From Colwellia sp. MB02u-6 (GTDB taxonomy: Bacteria > Pseudomonadota > Gammaproteobacteria > Enterobacterales > Alteromonadaceae): a DNA stretch of 64,000 nt. Below, piece by piece: positions 56,268 through 64,000 of this stretch. Each line of letters starts with the position of its first letter. Positions within the stretch are counted from its first letter, which is position 1. Both the position numbers and the translations under genes were made by a program. Under the pieces are notes generated by a model that had not been told where the DNA came from, did no database searches, and saw only the letters and a program-made list of their open reading frames with translations. The stretch spans positions 91,382 through 155,381 of the forward strand of contig NZ_JACGVG010000015.1 in NCBI RefSeq assembly GCF_014077095.1, given 5' to 3'.

Positions 56268-56840
56268 TCAATGCAAGGCTGCACGAAACGGTAGCGCTGC
56301 ACAAATGTCCGCTTCAATGTCTAAAACTTCGGCCAAACGCTGATCAACCTCTGCTTTAGGAAAATATTCATAAGCTAATTCAATAAATAAATTTTTATGC
56401 TTTTCTTCTGATTTAGCGATCGTTTGATAAAACTCTTTGTCTTTGCCTTCTGGTAGCGCTTGTGCAATCAAAAAAAATCGTTCATGACCACGGGCTTCAA
56501 TGACCCCGCCGACGATTAATCGGTCCATAAAAAACACATCGCTGCCGTTACGAAAAACCTTTCTAATTTGGTTAATGTAAGGGTCTTTTTCATCCGCACC
56601 TAATTGTCCACCACGGGCATAAATTAATTTTAGTACCTGTTTAAAGTGAATAAGTTCTTCAATAGCTAAGTCCGCCATCGCTTTCACTACTGATTTTCGA
56701 TCTGGATAATGAGAGATCATCGACATGGCCATACCTGAAGCTTTTTTTTCTGCTGCGGCATGATCAGTTAAGAAAGTGTCGAAGTCATTCAGCACTACAT
56801 CGGCCCAAGCTTTAGGGGTTTGATATTTTAATTCGAACAT
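56268..56840 (-). CDS. miaE: tRNA 2-methylthio-N6-isopentenyl adenosine hydroxylase
   Basis: 190 aa ferritin-like diiron monooxygenase that hydroxylates ms2i6A37 in tRNAs reading U-codons. Diiron ligands are visible as Glu in DHAAAEKKASGMA, the ExxH pair in AIEELIHFKQVL, Glu in VGGVIEARGHERF with its His, and KSEEKHKNLF. The length matches MiaE. The gene is found in only some gammaproteobacteria. The start is a single ATG at 56840. Confidence 0.93.
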   Translation of the reverse strand: MFELKYQTPKAWADVVLNDFDTFLTDHAAAEKKASGMAMSMISHYPDRKSVVKAMADLAIEELIHFKQVLKLIYARGGQLGADEKDPYINQIRKVFRNGSDVFFMDRLIVGGVIEARGHERFFLIAQALPEGKDKEFYQTIAKSEEKHKNLFIELAYEYFPKAEVDQRLAEVLDIEADICAALPFRAALH

Positions 56841-57514
56841 AGATAAGTTTTACACAATAAACAAGAAAGAAATAATAGCGGTATTTTACACGGGTAAAAA
56901 CAAGCGACAAGAAAAATACCCTGATAATGTCCAAGATAGGAGCAATAATGTTGTCATAGCTTGCTCAGGGTAATTAAAATAATAATTTGCGGCTAACTTT
57001 GAGCTCGAGCTAATGTTTTCTCCTGTTCACTAACGTGCTAAAAATAACACTGATGACGTTAATATTAACAGTACTAGTAACAGCACTAATAATGCCGCCA
57101 CTAAACAATAGTTTCAGCTCAGTGGCTTTACCAAAATTAGCATTAAGCACTAGTGCAACAGCATCTGGGCCAAGAAAATTTTTTTCAGGGTGATGATGTA
57201 ATTAACGCCAGTTTCCAGTTGAGATTTTAATCGCTATAGTGGCTGATTTTTAAGCGCTTAATTCACTGTTTAATTTACTCATTAAGTCAGCTATTAATTT
57301 CCGCATCAACTCAGGCTAAATTTTATATTTATCTGACGCAAATATTTGTTTATTAAAGCGTAAATAAAACTAATTTTGTTTACAAAATTAAGTTATTATC
57401 AAGCAAAATAAAATTACAATAATAAGAAAAAAGCTCAGACAAAACTTGGATGTTAACTTAGTGGCCTTTTTCAATACTGACATCCTTTTAACCCTTTAAG
57501 TGTTTTTTATAGCT
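56841..57514. other. Intergenic region with gene remnant
   Basis: No intact gene. The minus-strand remnant 57010-57201 is listed separately. Immediately upstream of it, at about 57240-57310, a short in-frame piece (LMRKLIADLMSKLNSELSA) ending in TAA may belong to the same lost gene. The last 100 bp should contain the HDOD gene promoter. Confidence 0.45.
57010..57201 (-). pseudogene. Remnant of a lost gene (C-terminal part)
   Basis: A 63-codon frame with strongly protein-like content (NFLGPDAVALVLNANFGKAT, then LLFSGGIISAVTSTVNINVI, ending NRRKH and TAG) but no start codon; an in-frame TAA bounds it. The hydrophobic stretch SGGIISAVTSTVNINVISVIF suggests a membrane helix. The family was not recognised. 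Confidence 0.35.
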
Positions 57515-58630
57515 ATGTTCAACAAACTATTAAGTCAATTATTTCAAAAACCTGAAAGTAGCACTCCTAATGTGTATTTTTTCGAAGAAAGCAGACAAGA
57601 TGTTGATTCAGATAAAGAAGTTGAAAATAAACAGGCTAATACAAATCATAATATAAACCACGACGGACTCATGTTTCATTCATTTGAAGATGAATATCAA
57701 CAAAATTTTTATGACTATCTATTAGGCGAATCTAACCGAGTAGAGTCACCAAATGATCATGAACTATCACAACTTATATCATCAAAAATACAAAGTTTAT
57801 TGAAAAACCCAAAATTAATTTTAGATGTATTACCTATATTACCCTTATCTTTAACAAAAATTATTGAGCAGATAAATAACCAAGACTTTGATACCGAAGC
57901 TTTAATCCAATTAATTCAGCAAGAGCCTGCCATTGCCGCAAAGGTTATCGAGCTAGCTAATTCGGTTTATTATAATCGTAACAATAAAGAGATTACGGAC
58001 CTTAAATCTGCTTTTTTGCTGTTAGGTGCCAACGGTTTATCAGAAGGCGTTATTAACGGCTTTGTTAATAAGCTAGTACCAAATTCAACTATCTACTTTA
58101 GACAATATGGTCAGAAAATATGGCAACATAGCTTATCTACCGGCATAACAGCAAAAGCACTGGTAGCTAAATCATTCATAAAAGACAGTGCAGCTCAAGC
58201 TTACTTTATTGGTTTAATTTGTAATTTAGGCGACCTTGTCATTTATCAGTTACTCACCGATGCGTTTGCTATTGTTCATCCAGATTGTCAGCCAAATTCT
58301 ACTTTATTTAAAAATTTGATGGCTAAAGAATCAAAAAGACTGACTTATTTTATTGCTAAGCATTGGAATTTTCCTGATTCAATATTAGACGCACTAGCCT
58401 TACAAGCAAAAGTTAAACGCGCAGCATTATTACCCACATTGCACCATAAAATGCCCCTAGCCTGTTATGTTTATGAAGCAAAAATTATTAGCCAACTTGA
58501 GCTAAGACTCGCGCATAGTGCCATTGATGATGAATATATTAAAGAAGTATCTACCTCATTACTTTTCACTGATGAGGCCAATAATCAGTTGCAGCAAGTA
58601 TTAGCCGATAAGCAGTTAAAGAAAAATTAA
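57515..58630 (+). CDS. HDOD domain protein
   Basis: 371 aa from ATG 57515; a GTG five codons upstream is an alternative start. The first 85 residues are polar and low-complexity. An HDOD domain follows (about 85-290): LPILPLSLTKIIEQINN, LIQLIQQEPAIAAKVIELAN and LKSAFLLLGANGLSEGV. HDOD proteins are signalling or scaffold relatives of HD phosphohydrolases without clear catalytic residues and are often linked to cyclic-di-GMP or chemotaxis pathways. No partner gene is adjacent. Ribosome sites are weak for both starts. Confidence 0.83.
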   Translation: MFNKLLSQLFQKPESSTPNVYFFEESRQDVDSDKEVENKQANTNHNINHDGLMFHSFEDEYQQNFYDYLLGESNRVESPNDHELSQLISSKIQSLLKNPKLILDVLPILPLSLTKIIEQINNQDFDTEALIQLIQQEPAIAAKVIELANSVYYNRNNKEITDLKSAFLLLGANGLSEGVINGFVNKLVPNSTIYFRQYGQKIWQHSLSTGITAKALVAKSFIKDSAAQAYFIGLICNLGDLVIYQLLTDAFAIVHPDCQPNSTLFKNLMAKESKRLTYFIAKHWNFPDSILDALALQAKVKRAALLPTLHHKMPLACYVYEAKIISQLELRLAHSAIDDEYIKEVSTSLLFTDEANNQLQQVLADKQLKKN

Positions 58631-59228
58631 CATAATAGCCGTTATTTATTTTTATTAAGCACATGGCATTGATAAAGCAAATAATACACCCTAAAAATTA
58701 ATACCGACGATAACTTCACCACAAGTATATTATTCGCTTAAATTACTCGAACTATTCATCATGCACCACTGCTCCAATAGCACCCACATAGTGCTCGCAT
58801 AGTGACCGCAAATGTGTATTCATAGTTGCCGTAAGCGCATACATCAAAAAACTGGAGCTAAAGTCAGTATTTCACCTTCTCACTTATCACCTTGGTATTC
58901 ACAATTTTGCGACTAAGTTTACTTTCACTGCAAAGAAAACTACAGCGAATATCAGGTGGAAATCCCCTTTAGTGCATCATAAATCTATCAAGGCTTTCTC
59001 TAGCGATAATTATCAAGAATCCCCCTCGACCTTGGCTGATATGCTAATTCTAAAGAGGGCTTGATAATTTGCAATTAACTATGGCCGTTATTAATTTTAA
59101 TAACGATAAGCTTGGTTATAAAAGTTATCGTTATCAATACACACTTATTATCTTTATAGTATTGTTACTGTTTAATTATTTTTTTAATAGTGATCGTTAT
59201 TAAATGTCACTGTCTGAGTCTCATCACC
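58631..59228. other. Intergenic region, no intact gene
   Basis: AT-rich. At about 58864-58970 on the minus strand a short start-less frame reads protein-like (DIRCSFLCSESKLSRKIVNT) and may be another remnant. An imperfect inverted repeat spans about 58988-59067 (TATCAAGGCTTTCTCTAG against CTAAAGAGGGCTTGATA). Neither can be assigned. Confidence 0.4.
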
Positions 59229-60437
59229 ATGATTGAAATAAAAACACCCGCTTACCGCTGCGCAAGCTTTGCATTAGCCTTAGGGTCTTTCCTCGTATTT
59301 TGCAACTTGTACATGTTCCAACCTATGTTGCCCTTAATGGCTGAGACCTTTAGCGCCAGTGCCATTGAAATTAACTGGTTACTGGCGGCATGTACGTTAA
59401 CGTTAGCGCTTACTCTTGTGCCATGGGCTATCAGTTCAGAAATGATTGGTCATCGTAAGGTCATGATACTGAGCCTGTTCTTATTGCCATTTACGGGTAT
59501 AGCCATGTTACTAGCCGATTCATTGCTAATGTTAACGCTAACACGCGCGGTAATGGGCATCTCTCTTGCTGGTTTTATAGCAGTTGCCGTGGCATATATG
59601 GCTGAAGAATTTAGCCCAACAGCTTTAATACTTGCGATCGGTGGCTATATTAGTGCTAATTCATTAGGGGGGATTTTTGGGCGTTTATATGGTGGTTTTA
59701 TCACTGAATATTGGGGATGGGAACTCGCGGTAATAGGTATGGCTATTTTCAGTTTATTCGGTGCGTTACTCGTTAACCGACTATTACCCGAGCAGAAAAA
59801 TTTCACTCCAACAAAGGGGCAATTTAACCTTCATAGTCGTCGTGTTATTGGTCATTTGAAAGAGCGTAAATTATGGTTGGCTATGATGATTGGTGGACTA
59901 AATTTCTCATTGTTTGTTAACCTTTATACGGTCATGGGATTTCGTCTTGTCGCACCGCCCTATTCACTATCAATCAGCTTAACCTCGATGATTTTTTTAT
60001 GTTATCTCACCGGTACAATTACCGCAAAGCTAAGTGGCCGTTGGAGCCAAATATACAGCCCGATTAGTGGCATAGTATTAGGAACCACAATCAGTGCGAT
60101 AGGCATGTGGGTTTCAGCTTATGACTCATTACCAGCAATGCTTATGGGTTTATTGTTTATTAGTTCTGGCGCTTTTTTCACCCACTCACTTGCTTATGCA
60201 TGGGTAAGTCAAAAAGCGAGTACAGCGAAAGCTACTGCCACTGCGTTATACCTTGTACACTATTATATTGGCGGTAGCCTAGGTGGTTTTTACTTAATTG
60301 CCTGCTGGCAGTATGGCACTTGGCATGGCGTACTTACTGGAGGAATGGTGCTTTATAGTTTGATTTATCTACTCTGTTGGCAATTACACCGCAGTACTTT
60401 TTCACCGTTGAAAAAAAATACACAAAGCAATATATGA
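59229..60437 (+). CDS. MFS transporter, YnfM-like
   Basis: 402 aa major facilitator with twelve predicted helices. Typical features: an N-terminal half with FQPMLPLMAETFSASAIEIN, the loop 2-3 motif EMIGHRKVMI, and helix 5 GGYISANSLGGIFGRLYGG, much like E. coli YnfM and other sugar or drug efflux relatives. The substrate is unknown. The ATG at 59229 is preferred to the GTG at 59190, which would add 13 residues unlike the family. Monocistronic. Confidence 0.85.
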   Translation: MIEIKTPAYRCASFALALGSFLVFCNLYMFQPMLPLMAETFSASAIEINWLLAACTLTLALTLVPWAISSEMIGHRKVMILSLFLLPFTGIAMLLADSLLMLTLTRAVMGISLAGFIAVAVAYMAEEFSPTALILAIGGYISANSLGGIFGRLYGGFITEYWGWELAVIGMAIFSLFGALLVNRLLPEQKNFTPTKGQFNLHSRRVIGHLKERKLWLAMMIGGLNFSLFVNLYTVMGFRLVAPPYSLSISLTSMIFLCYLTGTITAKLSGRWSQIYSPISGIVLGTTISAIGMWVSAYDSLPAMLMGLLFISSGAFFTHSLAYAWVSQKASTAKATATALYLVHYYIGGSLGGFYLIACWQYGTWHGVLTGGMVLYSLIYLLCWQLHRSTFSPLKKNTQSNI

Positions 60438-60776
60438 AGCTCGATGTAGAAGCTGAATAAAGTTGAATAAAGCTGAAAGAATCTAAATAAACATGGAAAC
60501 ACCCAATAGGCAAAATAAACTAAAGCTGGAAGCTCACAATGCTATCCGTTAAACGTAAGTTAGCTATAGCCCTTTTCTTAGGTCAGCTGACTAAAGTTCA
60601 ACACTGTAAATAGTCCGCTTAACCACCATCAATGTCATACACTTTTAAATTATTATCAGTCACTTTGTGCGCATTCCTGACATTCTAGCTAAAAATCTTG
60701 TCATATATTTTCTAATCAATTAACTATTAGCGTAAACGATGTATAGCTTGATGCTTTCTCTTACGAGCCAGTAAAT
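60438..60776. other. Intergenic with short tandem repeat and remnant
   Basis: A 10-bp tandem repeat lies at 60451-60480 (AGCTGAATAA, AGTTGAATAA, AGCTGAAAGA). At 60540 a short ATG-led frame (MLSVKRKLAIALFLGQ) looks like a signal or membrane start, cut off by a piece of family I repeat (CTGACTAAAGTTCAAC) near 60590. No intact gene. Confidence 0.45.
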
Positions 60777-60811
60777 AAAAAGCAGATACCATCATCAGCA
60801 TCTGCTTTTAC
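60777..60811 (-). terminator. Rho-independent terminator of dehydrogenase operon
   Basis: Stem AAAGCAGAT pairs with ATCTGCTTT (9 bp) around a 12-nt loop. Read on the minus strand it is followed by a T-rich tail. It lies 46 bp beyond the stop of the dehydrogenase gene. Confidence 0.75.
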
Positions 60812-60856
60812 GTACCTTAAAATCAATCAGTTAAATTAATTAATTTTGAGGGACAA

Positions 60857-61984
60857 TTACTTTTGAGGCGTGATTAAAAACTTCTCACCTGTCGCTTGTT
60901 TTGAATAAGCTGCCATCGATTTTAATTGTAATACTTCTGCTAACGACACTTCATGTGTGTAGTGACTAGCAAATGTTGTCGTGATTTCATCTGCAACACG
61001 TTTACGCATCGCTATTACCGTTTTAGTGCCTAGCTTACCTAGCGCATTAAATAATAAGAAGCCATTGACAGCCCAAGCAAAACCGAAGTTACGATTGAGT
61101 GTTATAGGGCCACGGTCTAATGCGCCATAAATGTACACTTGTTTGAACGTGTCAGAGCCATAAACACTGTGTTCTTTCATATCACGAACCGCAACAACTT
61201 CCATACAATTAAGAATGTCACTTGTTAGCTTACCACCACCAATAGGGTCAAACGCAATAGTTGCGCCTGTTTCAATAATTGCCGCCGTTAAGTCAGCAAG
61301 AAAAGTAGCACTGCTAGAATTAACAATATATTTTGCGCCCATATCACGTAATAAAGTTTCTTGTTCGGCTTTACGGACAATGTTAATTAAATCAACGCCA
61401 TCAGCAATACAAATACGGTTTAGCATTTGGCCAAGGTTAGACGCAGCCGCCGCATGAATAATGGCTTTATGACCTTCAGCACGCATAGTTTCAACCATAG
61501 CTAATGCCGTAAGCGGGTTAACAAAAGAAGATGCGCCCTCTTTAGCTGTAGTACCTTCTTTTAATGGTAAGCAGCTTTGTATGTTGGCGGAGATAAATTG
61601 ACGATACGTGCCACCGCCAATAACGGCAACGGTTTTCCCCATTAATGCTTGTGCCGCAGCTGATGAACCCGCCGCTATAACGGTTCCTGCGCCTTCATTA
61701 CCAACAGGAATTGCTTTACCAACACGCGCTTTAACCGCAGGCATAAATTTAGCTGGTACATCTGCCGTAATCACTGGGCTTTGTTCAGTGCCTGATTGCT
61801 GCGCGGTTGTCATATCTGCAGCGCTAAAAAGAACGGCTAAGTCAGACGGGTTTAATGGCGCAGCTTCAAGACGAATAACCACTTCATCGGCACCAGGTTG
61901 TGGTATTTCGATGTTTTTTAAGGCAAGTGTTAATTTATTGTCTTCACTGATGGTTGAAGTAAGTTGGATATTTGACGTTGTCAT
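60857..61984 (-). CDS. Zinc-binding dehydrogenase family protein (MDR)
   Basis: 375 aa medium-chain dehydrogenase/reductase. The N-terminal GroES-like part has VVIRLEAAPLNPSDLAVLF and VGNEGAGTVIAAG. The nucleotide domain has IIHAAAASNLGQMLNRI in place of the usual GxGxxG and AFDPIGGG. No zinc Cys ligands are evident, so it is probably a zinc-independent quinone or enoyl reductase-like enzyme. It follows the GST gene on the same strand with a 123-bp gap in transcription order, and both diverge from the LysR gene, which probably controls them. Confidence 0.83.
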   Translation of the reverse strand: MTTSNIQLTSTISEDNKLTLALKNIEIPQPGADEVVIRLEAAPLNPSDLAVLFSAADMTTAQQSGTEQSPVITADVPAKFMPAVKARVGKAIPVGNEGAGTVIAAGSSAAAQALMGKTVAVIGGGTYRQFISANIQSCLPLKEGTTAKEGASSFVNPLTALAMVETMRAEGHKAIIHAAAASNLGQMLNRICIADGVDLINIVRKAEQETLLRDMGAKYIVNSSSATFLADLTAAIIETGATIAFDPIGGGKLTSDILNCMEVVAVRDMKEHSVYGSDTFKQVYIYGALDRGPITLNRNFGFAWAVNGFLLFNALGKLGTKTVIAMRKRVADEITTTFASHYTHEVSLAEVLQLKSMAAYSKQATGEKFLITPQK

Positions 61985-62107
61985 AATGTTTGCTCCTGCA
62001 AATAATGAATTTTTTCAACCAATAACTTTATTGTATTGGTTATACTTTGTTCGTAATTGAATTCACGTAAAAATGTGGTATTGACTTTTTTGATCGCTAA
62101 CTACATG

Positions 62108-62785
62108 TTATCTCGCGTTTTCCGCTTTAATTTGAGCGGTCACCTTTTGTATAAACTCAGGTATGTTTGCCTGACGGTCGGCCTCTACTTCTTGGGCAAT
62201 GGCAGATTGACTCATGGCATTGTTCCATTCTTTCATTCCTGGTACTTCTGCCAGTACATCCCACTCAAGCTGGCTAGAGCCAAAAGCGCTAACAATAGTG
62301 TTTACATAATAAAGATAGATATCTGCCATGGTTAATTGTTCACCTGCAACCCAAGGTAAAAACTGACACAAGCGACTTAAAGCTGTAATGCCACGCGTTA
62401 ATACTTGACGTACTTCAGCTTTAATCGCATCAGGCACTGCTGTGCCTGAAAATGCATAAGGTATCAGTCGTCTGCTTGGCAGTTCAAAATAAAGCTCTGC
62501 TATTTTCATCATTTGACGGACAACAGCACGTTCTCCTGCATTTTCAGGGTATAGCGGAATTGCAGGGTAAGTCTCTTCGATAAAATCACAAATAACACTC
62601 GACTCTGAAAGTTCAAGGCCTTCAGCCGTTGTGATAACGGGTACCTTGCCAGCAGGACTCATTACGAGTAATTCTTCACTACCCGCGTACAGTAGGTTTT
62701 CTTTAAATGGCAATTCTTTGTGTAGCAATACATGTTTCACTAGGTTGTAGTAATTACTAGCGGCAAAACCGTGCAAAGTTATCAT
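62108..62785 (-). CDS. Glutathione S-transferase family protein
   Basis: 225 aa. The thioredoxin-like N-terminal domain (ITLHGFAASNYYNLVKHVL) has the glutathione motif KVPVITTAEG and LSESSVICDFIEE. The helical C-terminal domain includes WVAGEQLTMADIYLYY, with the conserved N-cap Asp. The active-site residue is likely Ser or Tyr in AASNYYN. The ATG at 62785 is preferred over one six codons upstream because GGGA lies at the right distance. It is transcribed away from the LysR gene. Confidence 0.88.
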   Translation of the reverse strand: MITLHGFAASNYYNLVKHVLLHKELPFKENLLYAGSEELLVMSPAGKVPVITTAEGLELSESSVICDFIEETYPAIPLYPENAGERAVVRQMMKIAELYFELPSRRLIPYAFSGTAVPDAIKAEVRQVLTRGITALSRLCQFLPWVAGEQLTMADIYLYYVNTIVSAFGSSQLEWDVLAEVPGMKEWNNAMSQSAIAQEVEADRQANIPEFIQKVTAQIKAENAR

Positions 62786-62815
62786 AAGTAAGTGTCCCGT
62801 CATTAACGTGAAAGT

Positions 62816-62855
62816 TGTGTTTAGCTGTATTTAACTGTGTTTAACTGTGTTTAAT
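62816..62855. repeat. 10-bp tandem repeat, four copies
   Basis: TGTGTTTAGC, TGTATTTAAC, TGTGTTTAAC and TGTGTTTAAT lie back to back in the divergent GST/LysR promoter region, 30-70 bp upstream of the GST start. The period is about one helical turn. Confidence 0.75.
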
Positions 62856-63051
62856 TATGCTCAGTTGCCGAAAATGCAATTAAAGCCTCTGTTTTTAATA
62901 CCTTGTCATAAGAGCAGGGTGGTAATGTTTAAGTTAAACGTATTATTACTGGTTTTAATTTGGTTATATATAAGGGAAAATGCGAATCACTATTGCTTTT
63001 AAAGCAACAATCAAGCAAAAGCATTCAGTATTTATTTAATGGAGAAGCCAG

Positions 63052-63948
63052 TTGGATCAACTACGTGCAATACGCTATTTCAGTAAAGTCGTCGAAACGG
63101 GCAGTTTTACCAAAGCGGCGAATACTTTAAATGTGCCGCCCTCATCGTTGTCGAGACGCGTTGCTGATTTAGAAAAGAGTTTAGGAGCAACGCTATTAAA
63201 GCGTTCAACTCGAATCGTTAAACTGACAGAAGTAGGACAAATTTATTATAACGATGTCCAGCAAATATTGAATCAACTAGAACAAAGCAATGAAACGGTT
63301 CGTAGTTATCAAACAACCCCCATGGGTCGTTTATCTATCAGTTCAATGGTCGGTTTTGGCGAAAAAATATTACTTCCTTTATTTGATGAATTCAGTGCGT
63401 TATACCCTGAAATTGTCTTAGATATTAGTTTAAGTGACGAGTTATCGACACTAGGGCGTGATGATGTCGATATTGCTATTCGCGGTGGTTACGCGCCAAA
63501 TGAGCGCGTGTTAGCCATAAGGTTAATGGACAATGGCTTTATTCCTGTCGCTTCGCCAAGTTATTTAGCAAAGCACGGCGTACCTAATAACGCAATGGAA
63601 CTCAAAGAACATAATGGCGTTTATTTTAAAACCCCAACAGGACCAACGCCTTGGTTATGCAATATGAACGGTCAATGGCATGATGTTTCGGGACCAGCGA
63701 TAGCAATTTCAAATAACGGACCATGGTTAGCGAAAAAAGCGTGTGACGGTGAAGGCATTTTAATGTCAACACGATGGGCGTTATCTTCCTATCTTGAATC
63801 AGGAGAATTGCAAGAACTTAAGTTTGAGCATCAGTTAGCGATAACTCAACATTCTGATATGGCAGTTTATTTGTTATATCAAAAACAACGCTATTTAGTA
63901 CCAAAAGTAAAAGCAGCAGTAGATTTTTTAGTTGCCAGAATAAAGTAA
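63052..63948 (+). CDS. LysR family transcriptional regulator
   Basis: 298 aa. N-terminal winged helix-turn-helix (MDQLRAIRYFSKVVETGSFT, then PPSSLSRRVADLEKSLGATL) and a C-terminal LysR substrate-binding domain (LSISSMVGFGEKILLPLF onward). The start is a TTG at 63052 with a near-perfect GGAGAAG ribosome site ten bases upstream. It is divergent from the GST and dehydrogenase genes, the usual arrangement for a LysR regulator and its targets. The inducer is unknown; an electrophile or aromatic compound would fit the target enzymes. Confidence 0.92.
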   Translation: MDQLRAIRYFSKVVETGSFTKAANTLNVPPSSLSRRVADLEKSLGATLLKRSTRIVKLTEVGQIYYNDVQQILNQLEQSNETVRSYQTTPMGRLSISSMVGFGEKILLPLFDEFSALYPEIVLDISLSDELSTLGRDDVDIAIRGGYAPNERVLAIRLMDNGFIPVASPSYLAKHGVPNNAMELKEHNGVYFKTPTGPTPWLCNMNGQWHDVSGPAIAISNNGPWLAKKACDGEGILMSTRWALSSYLESGELQELKFEHQLAITQHSDMAVYLLYQKQRYLVPKVKAAVDFLVARIK

Positions 63949-63950
63949 TT

Positions 63951-64000
63951 ATTGATTATTGATTACTGATTATTGATTACTGATTACTGATTACTGATTA
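63951..64000. repeat. 7-bp tandem repeat running off the window
   Basis: Seven complete units of ATTGATT or ACTGATT directly after the LysR stop, continuing to the window edge. The two unit types are mixed (T/C at the second base). Confidence 0.8.

Noticed and set aside
61608..62060. 150-codon plus-strand frame opposite the dehydrogenase gene
   Set aside because: It is antisense to well-conserved dehydrogenase codons and has Ala/Pro/Ile-rich shadow composition. It has no ribosome site.

Overview
The window is AT-rich chromosomal DNA from a marine gammaproteobacterium, most likely a member of the Colwelliaceae (Colwellia, Thalassotalea or a close relative). This rests on protein character, on Alteromonadales/Vibrionales small families (DUF2986, DUF3087, DUF5062, DUF3466), on the gene order rlmKL-glutaredoxin-uup-DUF3466, and on many short palindromic elements between genes. 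No phage, plasmid, CRISPR array or intact insertion sequence was seen.

Layout. 1-3.3 kb: ilvIH behind a readable transcription attenuator (promoter, Leu/Val/Ile-rich leader peptide, terminator). 3.3-9.4 kb: a minus-strand run rlmKL, glutaredoxin-like gene, uup, DUF3466 gene. 9.7-10.3 kb: four tandem initiator tRNA-Met genes on an exact 137-bp period behind a strong promoter. 10.6-12.0 kb: moaC-moaD-moaE and a DUF1653 gene. 12.0-13.3 kb: a decayed patch with a 305-codon Sel1-type reading frame interrupted only by three TGA codons. 13.4-20.4 kb: quinone oxidoreductase, acylphosphatase, rlmI, a PilZ protein and hrpA. 20.6-21.1 kb: a triplicated MITE-like element. 21.3-26.6 kb: an unknown gene, creA, a secreted isoaspartyl peptidase, a crotonase and three small DUF genes. 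26.6-36.5 kb: recC-recB-recD, overlapping end to end. 36.5-45.4 kb: a gene-poor stretch with repeats, gene remnants, a Gfo/Idh/MocA oxidoreductase, a K+-channel-like protein, a methyltransferase, mltC and a DUF2007 protein. 45.4-48.7 kb: a GldA/GldF/GldG-type ABC system, convergent with 48.7-53.1 kb moxR-DUF58-tgpA. 53.5-64 kb: an AstE-like protein, a glycosyltransferase-like protein, miaE, an HDOD protein, an MFS transporter, and a LysR regulator divergent from a GST/dehydrogenase pair.

Most genes are housekeeping: branched-chain amino acid synthesis, rRNA and tRNA modification, molybdopterin synthesis, recombination repair, cell wall turnover. The unusual content lies in non-coding and decaying DNA: at least three families of short inverted-repeat elements, six short tandem repeats with periods of 7, 10, 12 and 13 bp, several gene remnants, the TGA-only interrupted frame, and a few enzymes whose expected catalytic or ligand residues are replaced. 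I did not find a convincing new multi-gene defence or biosynthetic system. The best leads are the TGA-interrupted gene, the ilvIH attenuator and the element families.
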